5,233 bases of DNA, taken from Rhodoferax sp. (GTDB lineage Bacteria; Pseudomonadota; Gammaproteobacteria; Burkholderiales; Burkholderiaceae_C). Below the pieces are notes generated by a model, which saw nothing but the letters and a program-made list of their open reading frames with translations, searched no databases and was not told the DNA's origin. A program made the translations under genes and the position numbers. Below are positions 1-5,233 of this stretch, piece after piece (positions within the stretch are counted from its first letter, which is position 1; every line of letters begins with the position of its first letter). The stretch lies in contig JAIFMR010000065.1 of NCBI GenBank assembly GCA_020048255.1, positions 1-5,233 on the forward strand, written 5' to 3'.

Positions 1-622
1 CCCGCAAACGGTCGTCGGCATTGGTGGCTACCGGGTGGGTCACGTGCTCCAGCAACGGCAAGTCGTTGATGGAGTCGGAGTAAAAGGTGCTTTCCACATC
101 GTTCCAGCTCAACTGCTGGCTGGCCAGCCAGTCTTGCACCCGGGCTACCTTGCCCTCGCGAAACGACGGTGTGCCCAGAATCTCGCCATTGAACCAGCCC
201 GTGACCGGATCACGCGCGAGATTGATGGCAATCAGATCGGGCACCCCAAAGGCATCGGCAATGGGGCGGGTCACAAACTCGTTGGTGGCCGTGACAATCA
301 CCACCAGATCACCGGCAGCCTGGTGCCCGCGTACCAGATCCAACGCTTGCGGTTGAATGACTTTTTGCACTACAGCCCTCATGAAATGTGCATGAGCAGC
401 TTCTGACTTGATAGCGCCTTGTTGGCGTAAAGCGGTCGTAGCAAAGCGAATATAGGTGTGAATATCCAGCGTGCCAGCCTTGTACTGCGCATAAAAAATG
501 TCGTTTTGACGTGTGAATTCGGCGGCATCGTTCCACCCCAAGGTGGTGGTGAAAACACCCCATTCGTAGTCCGAATCGACAGGAATGAGGGTGTGGTCAA
601 GGTCAAACAGGGTTAGTTTCAT
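1..622 (-). CDS. HAD-IB family hydrolase (phosphoserine phosphatase-like), 3' end cut by window
   Basis: Predicted cytoplasmic Mg-dependent phosphatase of the haloacid dehalogenase superfamily, subfamily IB; the physiological substrate is unknown. I translated 207 uninterrupted codons from the ATG at 622 to the left edge. All four HAD motifs are visible: motif I DLDHT at residues 7-11 (nucleophile Asp7, acid/base Asp9), motif II Thr111 in VIVTATNEF, motif III Lys158 in REGKVARV, and motif IV SDSINDLPLL at 182-191 (Asp183, Asp187). The helical cap lies between motifs I and II. By family length only about 15-25 C-terminal residues should be missing. It is the third gene of the leftward operon, 25 bases after hda; no clear Shine-Dalgarno precedes the start. 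In relatives pcnB and folK follow, which I recall but cannot see here. SerB-like phosphoserine phosphatase is possible, but this cap type is usually annotated only as a HAD-IB hydrolase. Codons 1 to about 90 are AT-richer than the rest. Confidence 0.93.
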   Translation of the reverse strand, partial: MKLTLFDLDHTLIPVDSDYEWGVFTTTLGWNDAAEFTRQNDIFYAQYKAGTLDIHTYIRFATTALRQQGAIKSEAAHAHFMRAVVQKVIQPQALDLVRGHQAAGDLVVIVTATNEFVTRPIADAFGVPDLIAINLARDPVTGWFNGEILGTPSFREGKVARVQDWLASQQLSWNDVESTFYSDSINDLPLLEHVTHPVATNADDRLR

Positions 623-647
623 AGTGAGGTATGAGGGTCATGTGGCT

Positions 648-1279
648 TCACATGTTGTCCATCATGGTTTTGATCAGGGGGATGGTGATGGCACGCTGCG
701 TTTGCAGGGCGTAGCCATCCATCAAATTCAACAAGGCCATCAGACTGCCCAGGTCACGGCTGAAACGTGTCAGCATGAAGTCCATCACCTCGTCGCTCAA
801 GACCAAGCCGCGCGAATGCGCGCTGGCGCGCAGCACGGCACGCCGCTCGGGTTCATTGAGCGCATGCAAGGCAAACACATGGCCCCAACCCAGGCGGGTA
901 CGCAGGTCGTCTCGCAGTTTCAGGTCGGCCGGTGGCAAAACGCCCGCTGCCAGCACGGCAATCTGCTGGGTTTGCGCATTGACAAACCAATTGAAGGCCG
1001 TCTGCTGCTGATCTGCGTTGAATGCATGGGCATCATCCATCAACACGGCGGTCCAGGCCGGGTCAAAGTCGACAGGGGTCTGGGTGTTGGCATCAAGCCA
1101 GCCGACTTGCTCCCCTTGAGACTGCAGACGATTGCGCAGCGCCTGCAGCAAATGGCAGCGCTGGCTGGCTGGCCCAACCAAAGCGTCAAATGGCTCAGCG
1201 CGGCTTCATTGGGACCGGCGCAAAAATTAGCCAGGCTGGGGCCTAGCGGCAAGCCCATGTCCAGCACCAGTTGCTTCAT
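648..1279 (-). pseudogene. hda: DnaA regulatory inactivator Hda, frame-disrupted near the P-loop
   Basis: Hda is a DnaA-like AAA+ protein. With the DNA-loaded sliding clamp it stimulates ATP hydrolysis by DnaA and so prevents repeated replication initiation. The N-terminus (MKQLVLDMGLPLG..., start 1279) carries the expected clamp-binding-type QLxLD/G segment and runs to LTLWLG, about 36 residues. The body continues in another frame from about 1170 to the stop at 648. The body keeps Walker B VLMDDAH, sensor-1 region LAAG, the arginine-finger box LRDDLRTRLGWG, and a sensor-2 region FSRDLGSL ending ITIPLIKTMM. Joined, the frames give about 211 residues against about 230 usual for Hda. The missing part is the SPVPTYLWG-GSGKT-type segment; only QPASQRCHLLQAL remains there. 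A shift of 3k+1 bases is needed to restore the frame; a deletion of about 40-43 bases fits. An alternative start at 1282 overlaps the upstream stop by 4 bases. It is either a real lesion or a sequence/assembly error; the identity is secure. Confidence 0.86.
1161..1172. repeat. CTGG x3 (CCAG on the coding strand) tetranucleotide tract at the hda frame break
   Basis: Three perfect tandem copies of CTGG lie where the two hda reading frames must be joined. Adding one 4-base unit would make a single open frame reading LGQPASQRCHLLQAL, but that product would still lack a canonical GxxxxGK[ST] Walker A motif. Three units is a short tract and could be coincidental. Confidence 0.6.
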
Positions 1280-2364
1280 CATGATTCGCGGTACAGCGTA
1301 CTGCTCAGGTAGGCACTGCGCATGCGCCGAATTGCCACCAGCAAGACCGCGCTGAGTGGCAAGGCGATCAGTACGCCAACAAAGCCGAGCAACTGGCCAA
1401 AAGCCAATAATGCAAAGATGACCGCCAGGGGGTGCAGGCCAATGCGCTCACCGACCAGGCGGGGCGTCAGGAAAAAGCTCTCTATGACCTGCCCCAAGCC
1501 AAACACCACCGCCACCATCAACACGGCACTGACATGCCCGGCTGTGGCGGCAAACTCCAAAAAGCCGGCAAGCAAGGCCAAAATCAGTCCCAGACCAAAA
1601 CCCACGTACGGAATCGCAATGGCCAAGCCGGTAAACACCCCAATCGGCAGCGCCAGATTCAGCCCGAACAGCGTCAGGCCGATGCTGTAATACACCGCAA
1701 GCACCAGCATCACCAGCAGTTGCCCGCGCAAATACTGCCCCAACACGCCATCGGCCTCCTGGGTAAAACTGTCCACCGATAGGCGCAGCCGGGGTGGCAC
1801 CAGCGTCAAAAACATGGTGACAAAACGCTGCCAGTCCATCAGCAAGTAAAACAGTGCCACCGGAATCAGCACCGCGTTACCCAACACCGACAAGGCCACG
1901 CTGCCGCCCATCTTGGCCGAGGCCAGCAGCTTGCCCACGCCTTCTTCCAGGTTGGCGCTCAGGTGCTCCATCAAAAAAGCCCGGACGCTGGCGACATCCA
2001 GCGACACATTCAAGCCCAATGCCGCCAATTTGGGTGACAAAAAGTCGTTGAAGTGATTCAACAGCGGCGGCACCTGCTCACGCAGCAAGGGCAATTGCTT
2101 GACCAAAATGGGCACAATCAGCAGGCCAATGGAGAGCAGCAAAGCCAGGAAAAACAACTCCACCAGCACCACGGCCAGCACCCGGGGCAAGCGCCCCCGG
2201 CCCAGGTTGTCCAGCCGATTGACCACGGGCGTCAGCGCATATGCCAGGATGGCCGCCACCACGAAGGGTGTCAACACCGGCGCCAGCAGCCACAGCATCA
2301 GCACCACAGCCAGGATCAGGGCCAGCCAGGCGAAGCTTCTTTTTTGCGTGGAAGTGAATTGCAT
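1279..2364 (-). CDS. AI-2E/PerM family transporter-like integral membrane protein
   Basis: A 361-residue inner-membrane protein of the AI-2E exporter family (TqsA/PerM/YdiK type). Members have been linked to autoinducer-2 export or Na+/H+ antiport, but most, including this orthologue group, have no proven substrate. Hydrophobic segments lie at roughly 11-45, 61-88, 155-175, 214-236, 238-266, 277-297 and 309-347. Between the second and third is the long amphipathic region (about 90-150) typical of the family. Family landmarks are IAIPYVGFG near 249-257, ESFFLTPRLVGERIGLHPL at 295-313, and GFVGVLIALPLSAV near the end. I chose the ATG at 2364 (MQFTSTQKRS) because the hydrophobic domain starts right after it and the open frame further upstream reads like non-coding DNA crossing the promoter. 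No strong Shine-Dalgarno is visible. The stop TGA overlaps the hda start in ATGATGA, suggesting translational coupling. It is probably the first gene of the operon, divergent from purM. Confidence 0.93.
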   Translation of the reverse strand: MQFTSTQKRSFAWLALILAVVLMLWLLAPVLTPFVVAAILAYALTPVVNRLDNLGRGRLPRVLAVVLVELFFLALLLSIGLLIVPILVKQLPLLREQVPPLLNHFNDFLSPKLAALGLNVSLDVASVRAFLMEHLSANLEEGVGKLLASAKMGGSVALSVLGNAVLIPVALFYLLMDWQRFVTMFLTLVPPRLRLSVDSFTQEADGVLGQYLRGQLLVMLVLAVYYSIGLTLFGLNLALPIGVFTGLAIAIPYVGFGLGLILALLAGFLEFAATAGHVSAVLMVAVVFGLGQVIESFFLTPRLVGERIGLHPLAVIFALLAFGQLLGFVGVLIALPLSAVLLVAIRRMRSAYLSSTLYRES

Positions 2365-2413
2365 CAAGTGAACGAAGAATCGGCGAGGGGCCGTACCCTT
2401 AAAATCAGCCCAA

Positions 2414-2443
2414 ATTCTATCGGGCTCGGGCCTCCCAGGCCAA
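2414..2443 (-). promoter_or_regulatory. Candidate sigma70 promoter for the leftward AI-2E permease-hda-HAD operon
   Basis: On the minus strand TTGGCC (2443-2438) and TAGAAT (2419-2414) are separated by 18 bases and resemble -35 and -10 boxes. Transcription would start near 2407, giving a leader of about 40 bases before the ATG at 2364. The spacer contains the inverted repeat GGCCT-ccc-AGGCC (2429-2441), which overlaps the -35 box, and AGCCC (2407-2411) can pair with GGGCT (2422-2426) around the -10. These could be operator-like or chance in GC-rich DNA. I found no convincing promoter for purM on the other strand of this 133-base gap. Confidence 0.5.
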
Positions 2444-2497
2444 TTTGCCGCTGTGCAGCCTGACCACACAACGTTTTTGTTCTGATTGAACCACGCC

Positions 2498-3544
2498 ATG
2501 ACCACATCCAACACCCCTCCCACAGCCCTGTCCTACAAAGACGCCGGCGTTGACATTGACGCCGGCGACGCGCTGGTGGAGCGCATCAAGCCTCTCGCCA
2601 AGAAAACCATGCGCGAAGGCGTGCTGGCCGGCATTGGCGGCTTTGGCGCGCTGTTCGAGGTGCCCAAGCGCTACAAGGAACCGGTGCTGGTGAGCGGCAC
2701 CGACGGTGTGGGCACCAAGCTCAAACTGGCTTTTGAGTGGCAAATGCACGATACCGTGGGGATTGACCTGGTGGCCATGAGCGTCAACGACGTGTTGGTG
2801 CAAGGGGCCGAGCCGTTGTTTTTTCTGGACTATTTTGCCTGCGGCAAGCTTGATGTGGACACTGCCGCTGCCGTGGTGGGTGGCATTGCCAAAGGGTGTG
2901 AGTTGTCGGGCTGCGCGCTGATTGGTGGCGAAACCGCTGAAATGCCTGGCATGTACCCAGCTGGTGAATACGACCTGGCCGGTTTCGCGGTGGGTGCGGT
3001 CGAGAAATCGAAAATTTTGACCGGTGCCGATGTCAAACCCGGTGACGTGGTGCTGGGTCTGGCCAGTAGCGGCGTGCATTCCAATGGTTTCAGCCTGGTG
3101 CGCAAGTGCATCGAGCGCGCAGGCTCATCGGCTCCAGCGACTCTGGACGGCAAACCCTTCAAGCAGGCGCTGATGGAGCCAACCCGCCTGTATGTCAAAA
3201 ACGTGCTGGCCGCACTCGCCGCCCACCCCATCAAAGCGCTGGCCCACATCACCGGCGGCGGCCTGCTGGAAAACATTCCCCGCGTGTTGCCCGATGGCAC
3301 CGCCGCTCACCTGACCAAAGGCAGCTGGCCGCAAACCGAGCTGTTTGCCTGGCTGCAAAAAACCGCCGGTATTGACGATTTCGAGATGAATCGCACGTTC
3401 AACAACGGCATCGGCATGGTGGTGGTGATCGATGCCGCCAACGCAGTTGCCTGTGCTACCACGCTACGTGCAGCGGGTGAAACCGTCTATGAGATCGGCG
3501 TGATTGCCGCGCGCGGTGACAGTGCCGCTGTACTGGTGCGCTGA
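2498..3544 (+). CDS. purM: Phosphoribosylformylglycinamidine cyclo-ligase (AIR synthetase)
   Basis: PurM catalyses the fifth step of de novo purine synthesis: ATP-dependent ring closure of formylglycinamidine ribonucleotide to 5-aminoimidazole ribonucleotide, in the cytoplasm as a homodimer. The 348-residue product is close to E. coli PurM (345). Characteristic segments are present and in order: SGTDGVGTK at 67-75 (ATP/metal site), SVNDVLVQGAEPLFFLDY at 95-112, GGETAEMPGMY at 143-153, ASSGVHSNGFSLVR at 189-202, AHITGGGLLENIPRVLP at 249-265, and FNNGIGM at 301-307. I chose the ATG at 2498 (MTTSNTPPTALSYKDAG) over the in-frame TTG at 2486; it gives the usual short N-terminus before LSYKDAGVDI. 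Neither start has a good Shine-Dalgarno. The gene is divergent from the AI-2E permease gene, and no other purine gene is in the window. It appears intact and functional. Confidence 0.98.
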   Translation: MTTSNTPPTALSYKDAGVDIDAGDALVERIKPLAKKTMREGVLAGIGGFGALFEVPKRYKEPVLVSGTDGVGTKLKLAFEWQMHDTVGIDLVAMSVNDVLVQGAEPLFFLDYFACGKLDVDTAAAVVGGIAKGCELSGCALIGGETAEMPGMYPAGEYDLAGFAVGAVEKSKILTGADVKPGDVVLGLASSGVHSNGFSLVRKCIERAGSSAPATLDGKPFKQALMEPTRLYVKNVLAALAAHPIKALAHITGGGLLENIPRVLPDGTAAHLTKGSWPQTELFAWLQKTAGIDDFEMNRTFNNGIGMVVVIDAANAVACATTLRAAGETVYEIGVIAARGDSAAVLVR

Positions 3545-3610
3545 ACCGGGCTGCCACTCGGCCAGTTCTGCACGGTGGTCCAAGTTTGAGAACGTGTGGA
3601 AACCAATCAA

Positions 3611-3640
3611 TTTGATAGCATGCTGCGCTTATCTATCAAG
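3611..3640. repeat. TTTGATAG hairpin repeat ahead of the MFS gene
   Basis: TTGATAG (3612-3618) and CTATCAA (3633-3639) form a perfect 7-bp inverted repeat around a 14-base loop that includes TGCTGCGCTTAT; a T-G pair can extend the stem by one. From memory, similar TTTGATAGC...GCGCTT elements are scattered through intergenic regions of Comamonadaceae genomes; I could not test copy number. It lies 21 bases before the MFS start and contains the only AAGGA-like motif there (3638-3642), about 18 bases from the ATG and too far for a normal ribosome binding site. No U-tract follows directly, so it is not a classical terminator of purM. Confidence 0.55.
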
Positions 3641-3660
3641 GACTTTCGCCGGTTTTTATC

Positions 3661-4851
3661 ATGAGTGACATGAACCAGCGCACGGCCACCCTGAAGAAAA
3701 TTCCCACCGGCGTCTGGGCACTGGGCTTTGTCAGCCTGCTGATGGATGTGTCAAGTGAGCTGATCCATAGCCTGCTGCCCGTGTTTATGGTGACCAGCTT
3801 GGGCATCAGCGTTTTAGTAGTCGGGCTGATTGAGGGTGCGGCCGAAGCCACGGCGCTGATCGTCAAGGTGTTTTCCGGGGTTTTGAGCGATTACTGGGGC
3901 AAGCGCAAACGCCTGGCGGTGCTGGGTTACGGTCTGGGTGCCCTGTCCAAACCCTTGTTTGCACTGGCCACGTCCAGTGGCTGGATCATCACCGCCCGGC
4001 TGATGGACCGGGTCGGCAAGGGCATCCGGGGTGCGCCACGGGATGCACTGGTGGCCGACATCACCCCGCCGGACTTGCGCGGTGCAGCCTTTGGCCTGCG
4101 CCAGTCTCTCGATACGGTCGGTGCCTTTCTGGGGCCGATGCTGGCGGTGGCGTTCATGCTGCTGTGGCATGACGACTTCTCCACCGTGTTCTGGGTGGCC
4201 AGTGTGCCGGCTTTTTTCTGCGTGGTGCTGCTGATCTGGGGTGTGCAGGAGCCTGACAAACCGTTGGCAGCCCAGCGTGTCAATCCCATCAGCCGTGCCA
4301 ATTTGGTCCGCCTCAGTACGGCCTACTGGTGGGTGGTGGCGGTGGGTGCGATATTCACCCTGGCACGCTTTAGTGAAGCCTTTTTGGTGCTGCGCGCGGC
4401 CCAGGGGGGCTTGGCGCCGGCCTGGACCCCGGTGGTTCTGATCGGCATGAATATCGTCTACGCGGCCTGCGCCTACCCGTTTGGCAAACTCGCCGACAAA
4501 GTCAGCCATACCCGGTTGCTGGGCTGGGGATTGGTGCTGCTGATCGGGGCCGATATGTTGCTGGCATACAGCAATCACGGAATCGTATTTTGGCTGGGTG
4601 TGGCACTGTGGGGCCTGCACATGGCCATGACGCAAGGGCTGCTGGCCGCCATGGTGGCCGACACGGCCCCTGCCGACTTGCGCGGCACCGGTTACGGGTT
4701 TTTCAACTTGCTGAGCGGTGTGGCCATGCTGGTGGCAAGCGGGTTGGCAGGCTGGCTGTGGCAGAACTGGGGCGCTGCGGCTACTTTCATGGCTGGCATC
4801 GGGTTCGCCGCGATGGCGTTGCTGCTGCTTTTATTGCGGCCGCAGGGCTAG
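3661..4851 (+). CDS. Major facilitator superfamily (MFS) transporter, substrate unknown
   Basis: A 396-residue inner-membrane protein with the length and twelve-helix pattern of MFS secondary transporters. The first loop 2-3 carries motif A, GVLSDYWGKRKR at 73-84, and the second half has its counterpart GKLADKVSHTR at 275-285. The two halves also share a recognisable repeat: VADITPPDLRGAAFG (131-145) and VADTAPADLRGTGYG (332-346), consistent with the ancestral six-helix duplication. A further conserved-looking cytoplasmic segment is DRVGKGIRGAPRDAL at 116-130. The central loop (about 196-220) separates the halves. There is no signal peptide, and the C-terminus ends shortly after the last helix. 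The ATG at 3661 is the first in frame; an ATG at 3670 (Met4) is an alternative, and neither has a well-spaced Shine-Dalgarno. It lies 116 bases after purM in the same direction, with a hairpin repeat between, so co-transcription is uncertain. The sequence does not tell whether it moves drugs, sugars or other compounds. Confidence 0.93.
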   Translation: MSDMNQRTATLKKIPTGVWALGFVSLLMDVSSELIHSLLPVFMVTSLGISVLVVGLIEGAAEATALIVKVFSGVLSDYWGKRKRLAVLGYGLGALSKPLFALATSSGWIITARLMDRVGKGIRGAPRDALVADITPPDLRGAAFGLRQSLDTVGAFLGPMLAVAFMLLWHDDFSTVFWVASVPAFFCVVLLIWGVQEPDKPLAAQRVNPISRANLVRLSTAYWWVVAVGAIFTLARFSEAFLVLRAAQGGLAPAWTPVVLIGMNIVYAACAYPFGKLADKVSHTRLLGWGLVLLIGADMLLAYSNHGIVFWLGVALWGLHMAMTQGLLAAMVADTAPADLRGTGYGFFNLLSGVAMLVASGLAGWLWQNWGAAATFMAGIGFAAMALLLLLLRPQG

Positions 4852-5233
4852 ATCGGTAGTGATGACATCCCCTACCATCCTCAACAATTATTCACGTGAC
4901 GACCCCATGCAACTCATGTAGTTTGCAAAAGTCATAGTGCTTTACGCAAGCCAGGTAAGCGCTGCAGCCTTATTTGATGATGTAAGCGACGTCGCATTGA
5001 TTGACGGTCGCTGTATTGAACATCTTTCACACCCAACAAGGTAACTCTGCGCGCTCGGTTGGAGCAGCGCAGTAACTGGGCCATGCGTATGCCAAAGCCC
5101 GGTCACATCACCCAATCCCCTCGCTTGGTGATGGGATGACCCTTGGTGGGCTAGACTCTTAAGCGTCGGTCCTCCGTGGTCGTTCCAATTGTGAAATGTA
5201 AGGCTTCAATCGCATGCTCGTCACTCGCCTTAT
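4852..5233. other. Gene-free right end of the window with palindromes and a structured block
   Basis: I find no supportable gene here. GC is about 46% over 4861-5040, well below the neighbouring transporter gene, and rises to about 60% over 5041-5150. Short symmetric sequences include GCTGCAGC (4961-4968) within an imperfect TAAG/CTTA palindrome (4956-4972), and the perfect 10-bp palindrome GCGACGTCGC (4986-4995). GGTAG/CTACC (4855-4876) after the transporter stop is too weak, and lacks a T-run, to call a terminator. At the right edge two minus-strand frames are open from the edge to stops at 5159 and 5151. A plus-strand ATG at 5214, with AAGG ten bases upstream, could begin a rightward gene. 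None of the three can be chosen from so few codons. Confidence 0.6.
5032..5150. other. Candidate structured RNA or small repeat element (outer stem plus three hairpins)
   Basis: CCCAACAAGG (5032-5041) can pair with CCTTGGTGGG (5141-5150) in 9 of 10 positions. Enclosed are three hairpins in tandem. The first (5047-5072) pairs CTGCGC with GCGCAG and GCTC with GAGC, with one bulged A and a 5-base loop, and is flanked by direct repeats GTAACT (5041-5046 and 5072-5077). The second (5078-5100) pairs GGGC with GCCC. The third (5101-5141) pairs GGTCA with TGACC and CATCACC with GGTGATG, with a GGA bulge and a 14-base loop; its last base is shared with the outer stem. This gives a four-way-junction shape on either strand. 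It is not a tRNA, being too large and lacking a T-loop/acceptor pattern. It could be a non-coding RNA, part of an insertion-sequence end, or a dispersed repeat. Pairing was done by eye. Confidence 0.42.

Noticed and set aside
585..1355. Long plus-strand open frame opposite hda (256 codons).
   Set aside because: Its product has low-complexity Gln/His-rich composition typical of an antisense shadow, and the opposite strand carries clear Hda motifs.
2466..2482. ACAA-cgttt-TTGT upstream of purM as a PurR operator.
   Set aside because: It matches the E. coli PurR consensus only in the central positions, and classical PurR is not expected in this bacterial group.
2365..2523. N-terminal extension of the AI-2E protein to a start at 2523, adding 53 residues.
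   Set aside because: The extra segment would cross the candidate promoter and overlap the purM start, and it is not hydrophobic or family-like. The start at 2364 matches the usual N-terminus.
3814..4635. Long minus-strand open frame opposite the MFS gene (273 codons).
   Set aside because: It has a Gln/His/Arg-rich shadow composition, while the plus strand encodes a coherent twelve-helix transporter.
4855..4876. GGTAG...CTACC after the MFS stop as a rho-independent terminator.
   Set aside because: It has only five base pairs with a 12-base loop and no following T-run.
5124..5148. Direct repeats CTTGGTG at 5124 and 5142.
   Set aside because: There are only two copies of seven bases, each explained by pairing within the proposed stems; there is no array.
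5031..5151. Possible integron attC site: ACCCAAC at 5031-5037 fits RYYYAAC, and GGTGGGC at 5145-5151 fits GTTRRRY except at one position.
   Set aside because: The second position of the invariant GTT core is wrong, the inner boxes are absent, and the interior forms several hairpins, not the single imperfect stem typical of attC. No integrase or cassette genes are seen.
1..5233. CRISPR array, tRNA or rRNA genes, or a complete insertion sequence.
   Set aside because: No regularly spaced repeats, cloverleaf with tRNA consensus, rRNA-like sequence or transposase was found by reading both strands.

Overview
The window looks like chromosome from a betaproteobacterium of the Comamonadaceae (Rhodoferax/Polaromonas/Acidovorax type). 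This rests on moderately high GC in the genes (about 60-65% in the stretches I counted), proteins that read like that family's versions, and a gene order I recall from those genomes: purM diverging from a leftward AI-2E permease - hda - HAD hydrolase operon. That placement is by recall, not by a database search.

Layout. Positions 1-2364 hold a compact leftward operon, read from right to left: an AI-2E/PerM-family membrane protein (1279-2364), hda (648-1279) and a HAD-IB phosphatase-like hydrolase (622 to beyond the left edge). The first two overlap at an ATGATGA stop/start, and the last two are 25 bases apart. A 133-base divergent gap (2365-2497) carries a plausible sigma70 promoter for the leftward operon. 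To the right are purM (2498-3544, purine biosynthesis) and a major facilitator transporter of unknown substrate (3661-4851). The 116-base gap between these two contains a TTTGATAG...CTATCAA hairpin that resembles a dispersed Comamonadaceae repeat. The last 382 bases (4852-5233) hold no gene I can defend.

The most notable points are two. First, hda is broken as it stands: its start and its body lie in different frames, and the residues expected around the nucleotide-binding P-loop are largely absent. The break lies at or beside a CCAG x3 tract. Hda normally switches off the replication initiator DnaA, so this is either a biologically interesting lesion or a sequence error. Second, positions 5032-5150 can fold as an outer 9-of-10 bp stem enclosing three adjacent hairpins. 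This block is more GC-rich than the stretch to its left and is a candidate structured RNA or small mobile/repeat element of unknown type.

The genes are mainly housekeeping: purM makes aminoimidazole ribonucleotide, hda controls replication timing, and the HAD enzyme and the two membrane proteins have no assigned substrate. I found no convincing defence system, CRISPR array, tRNA, rRNA or complete insertion sequence.
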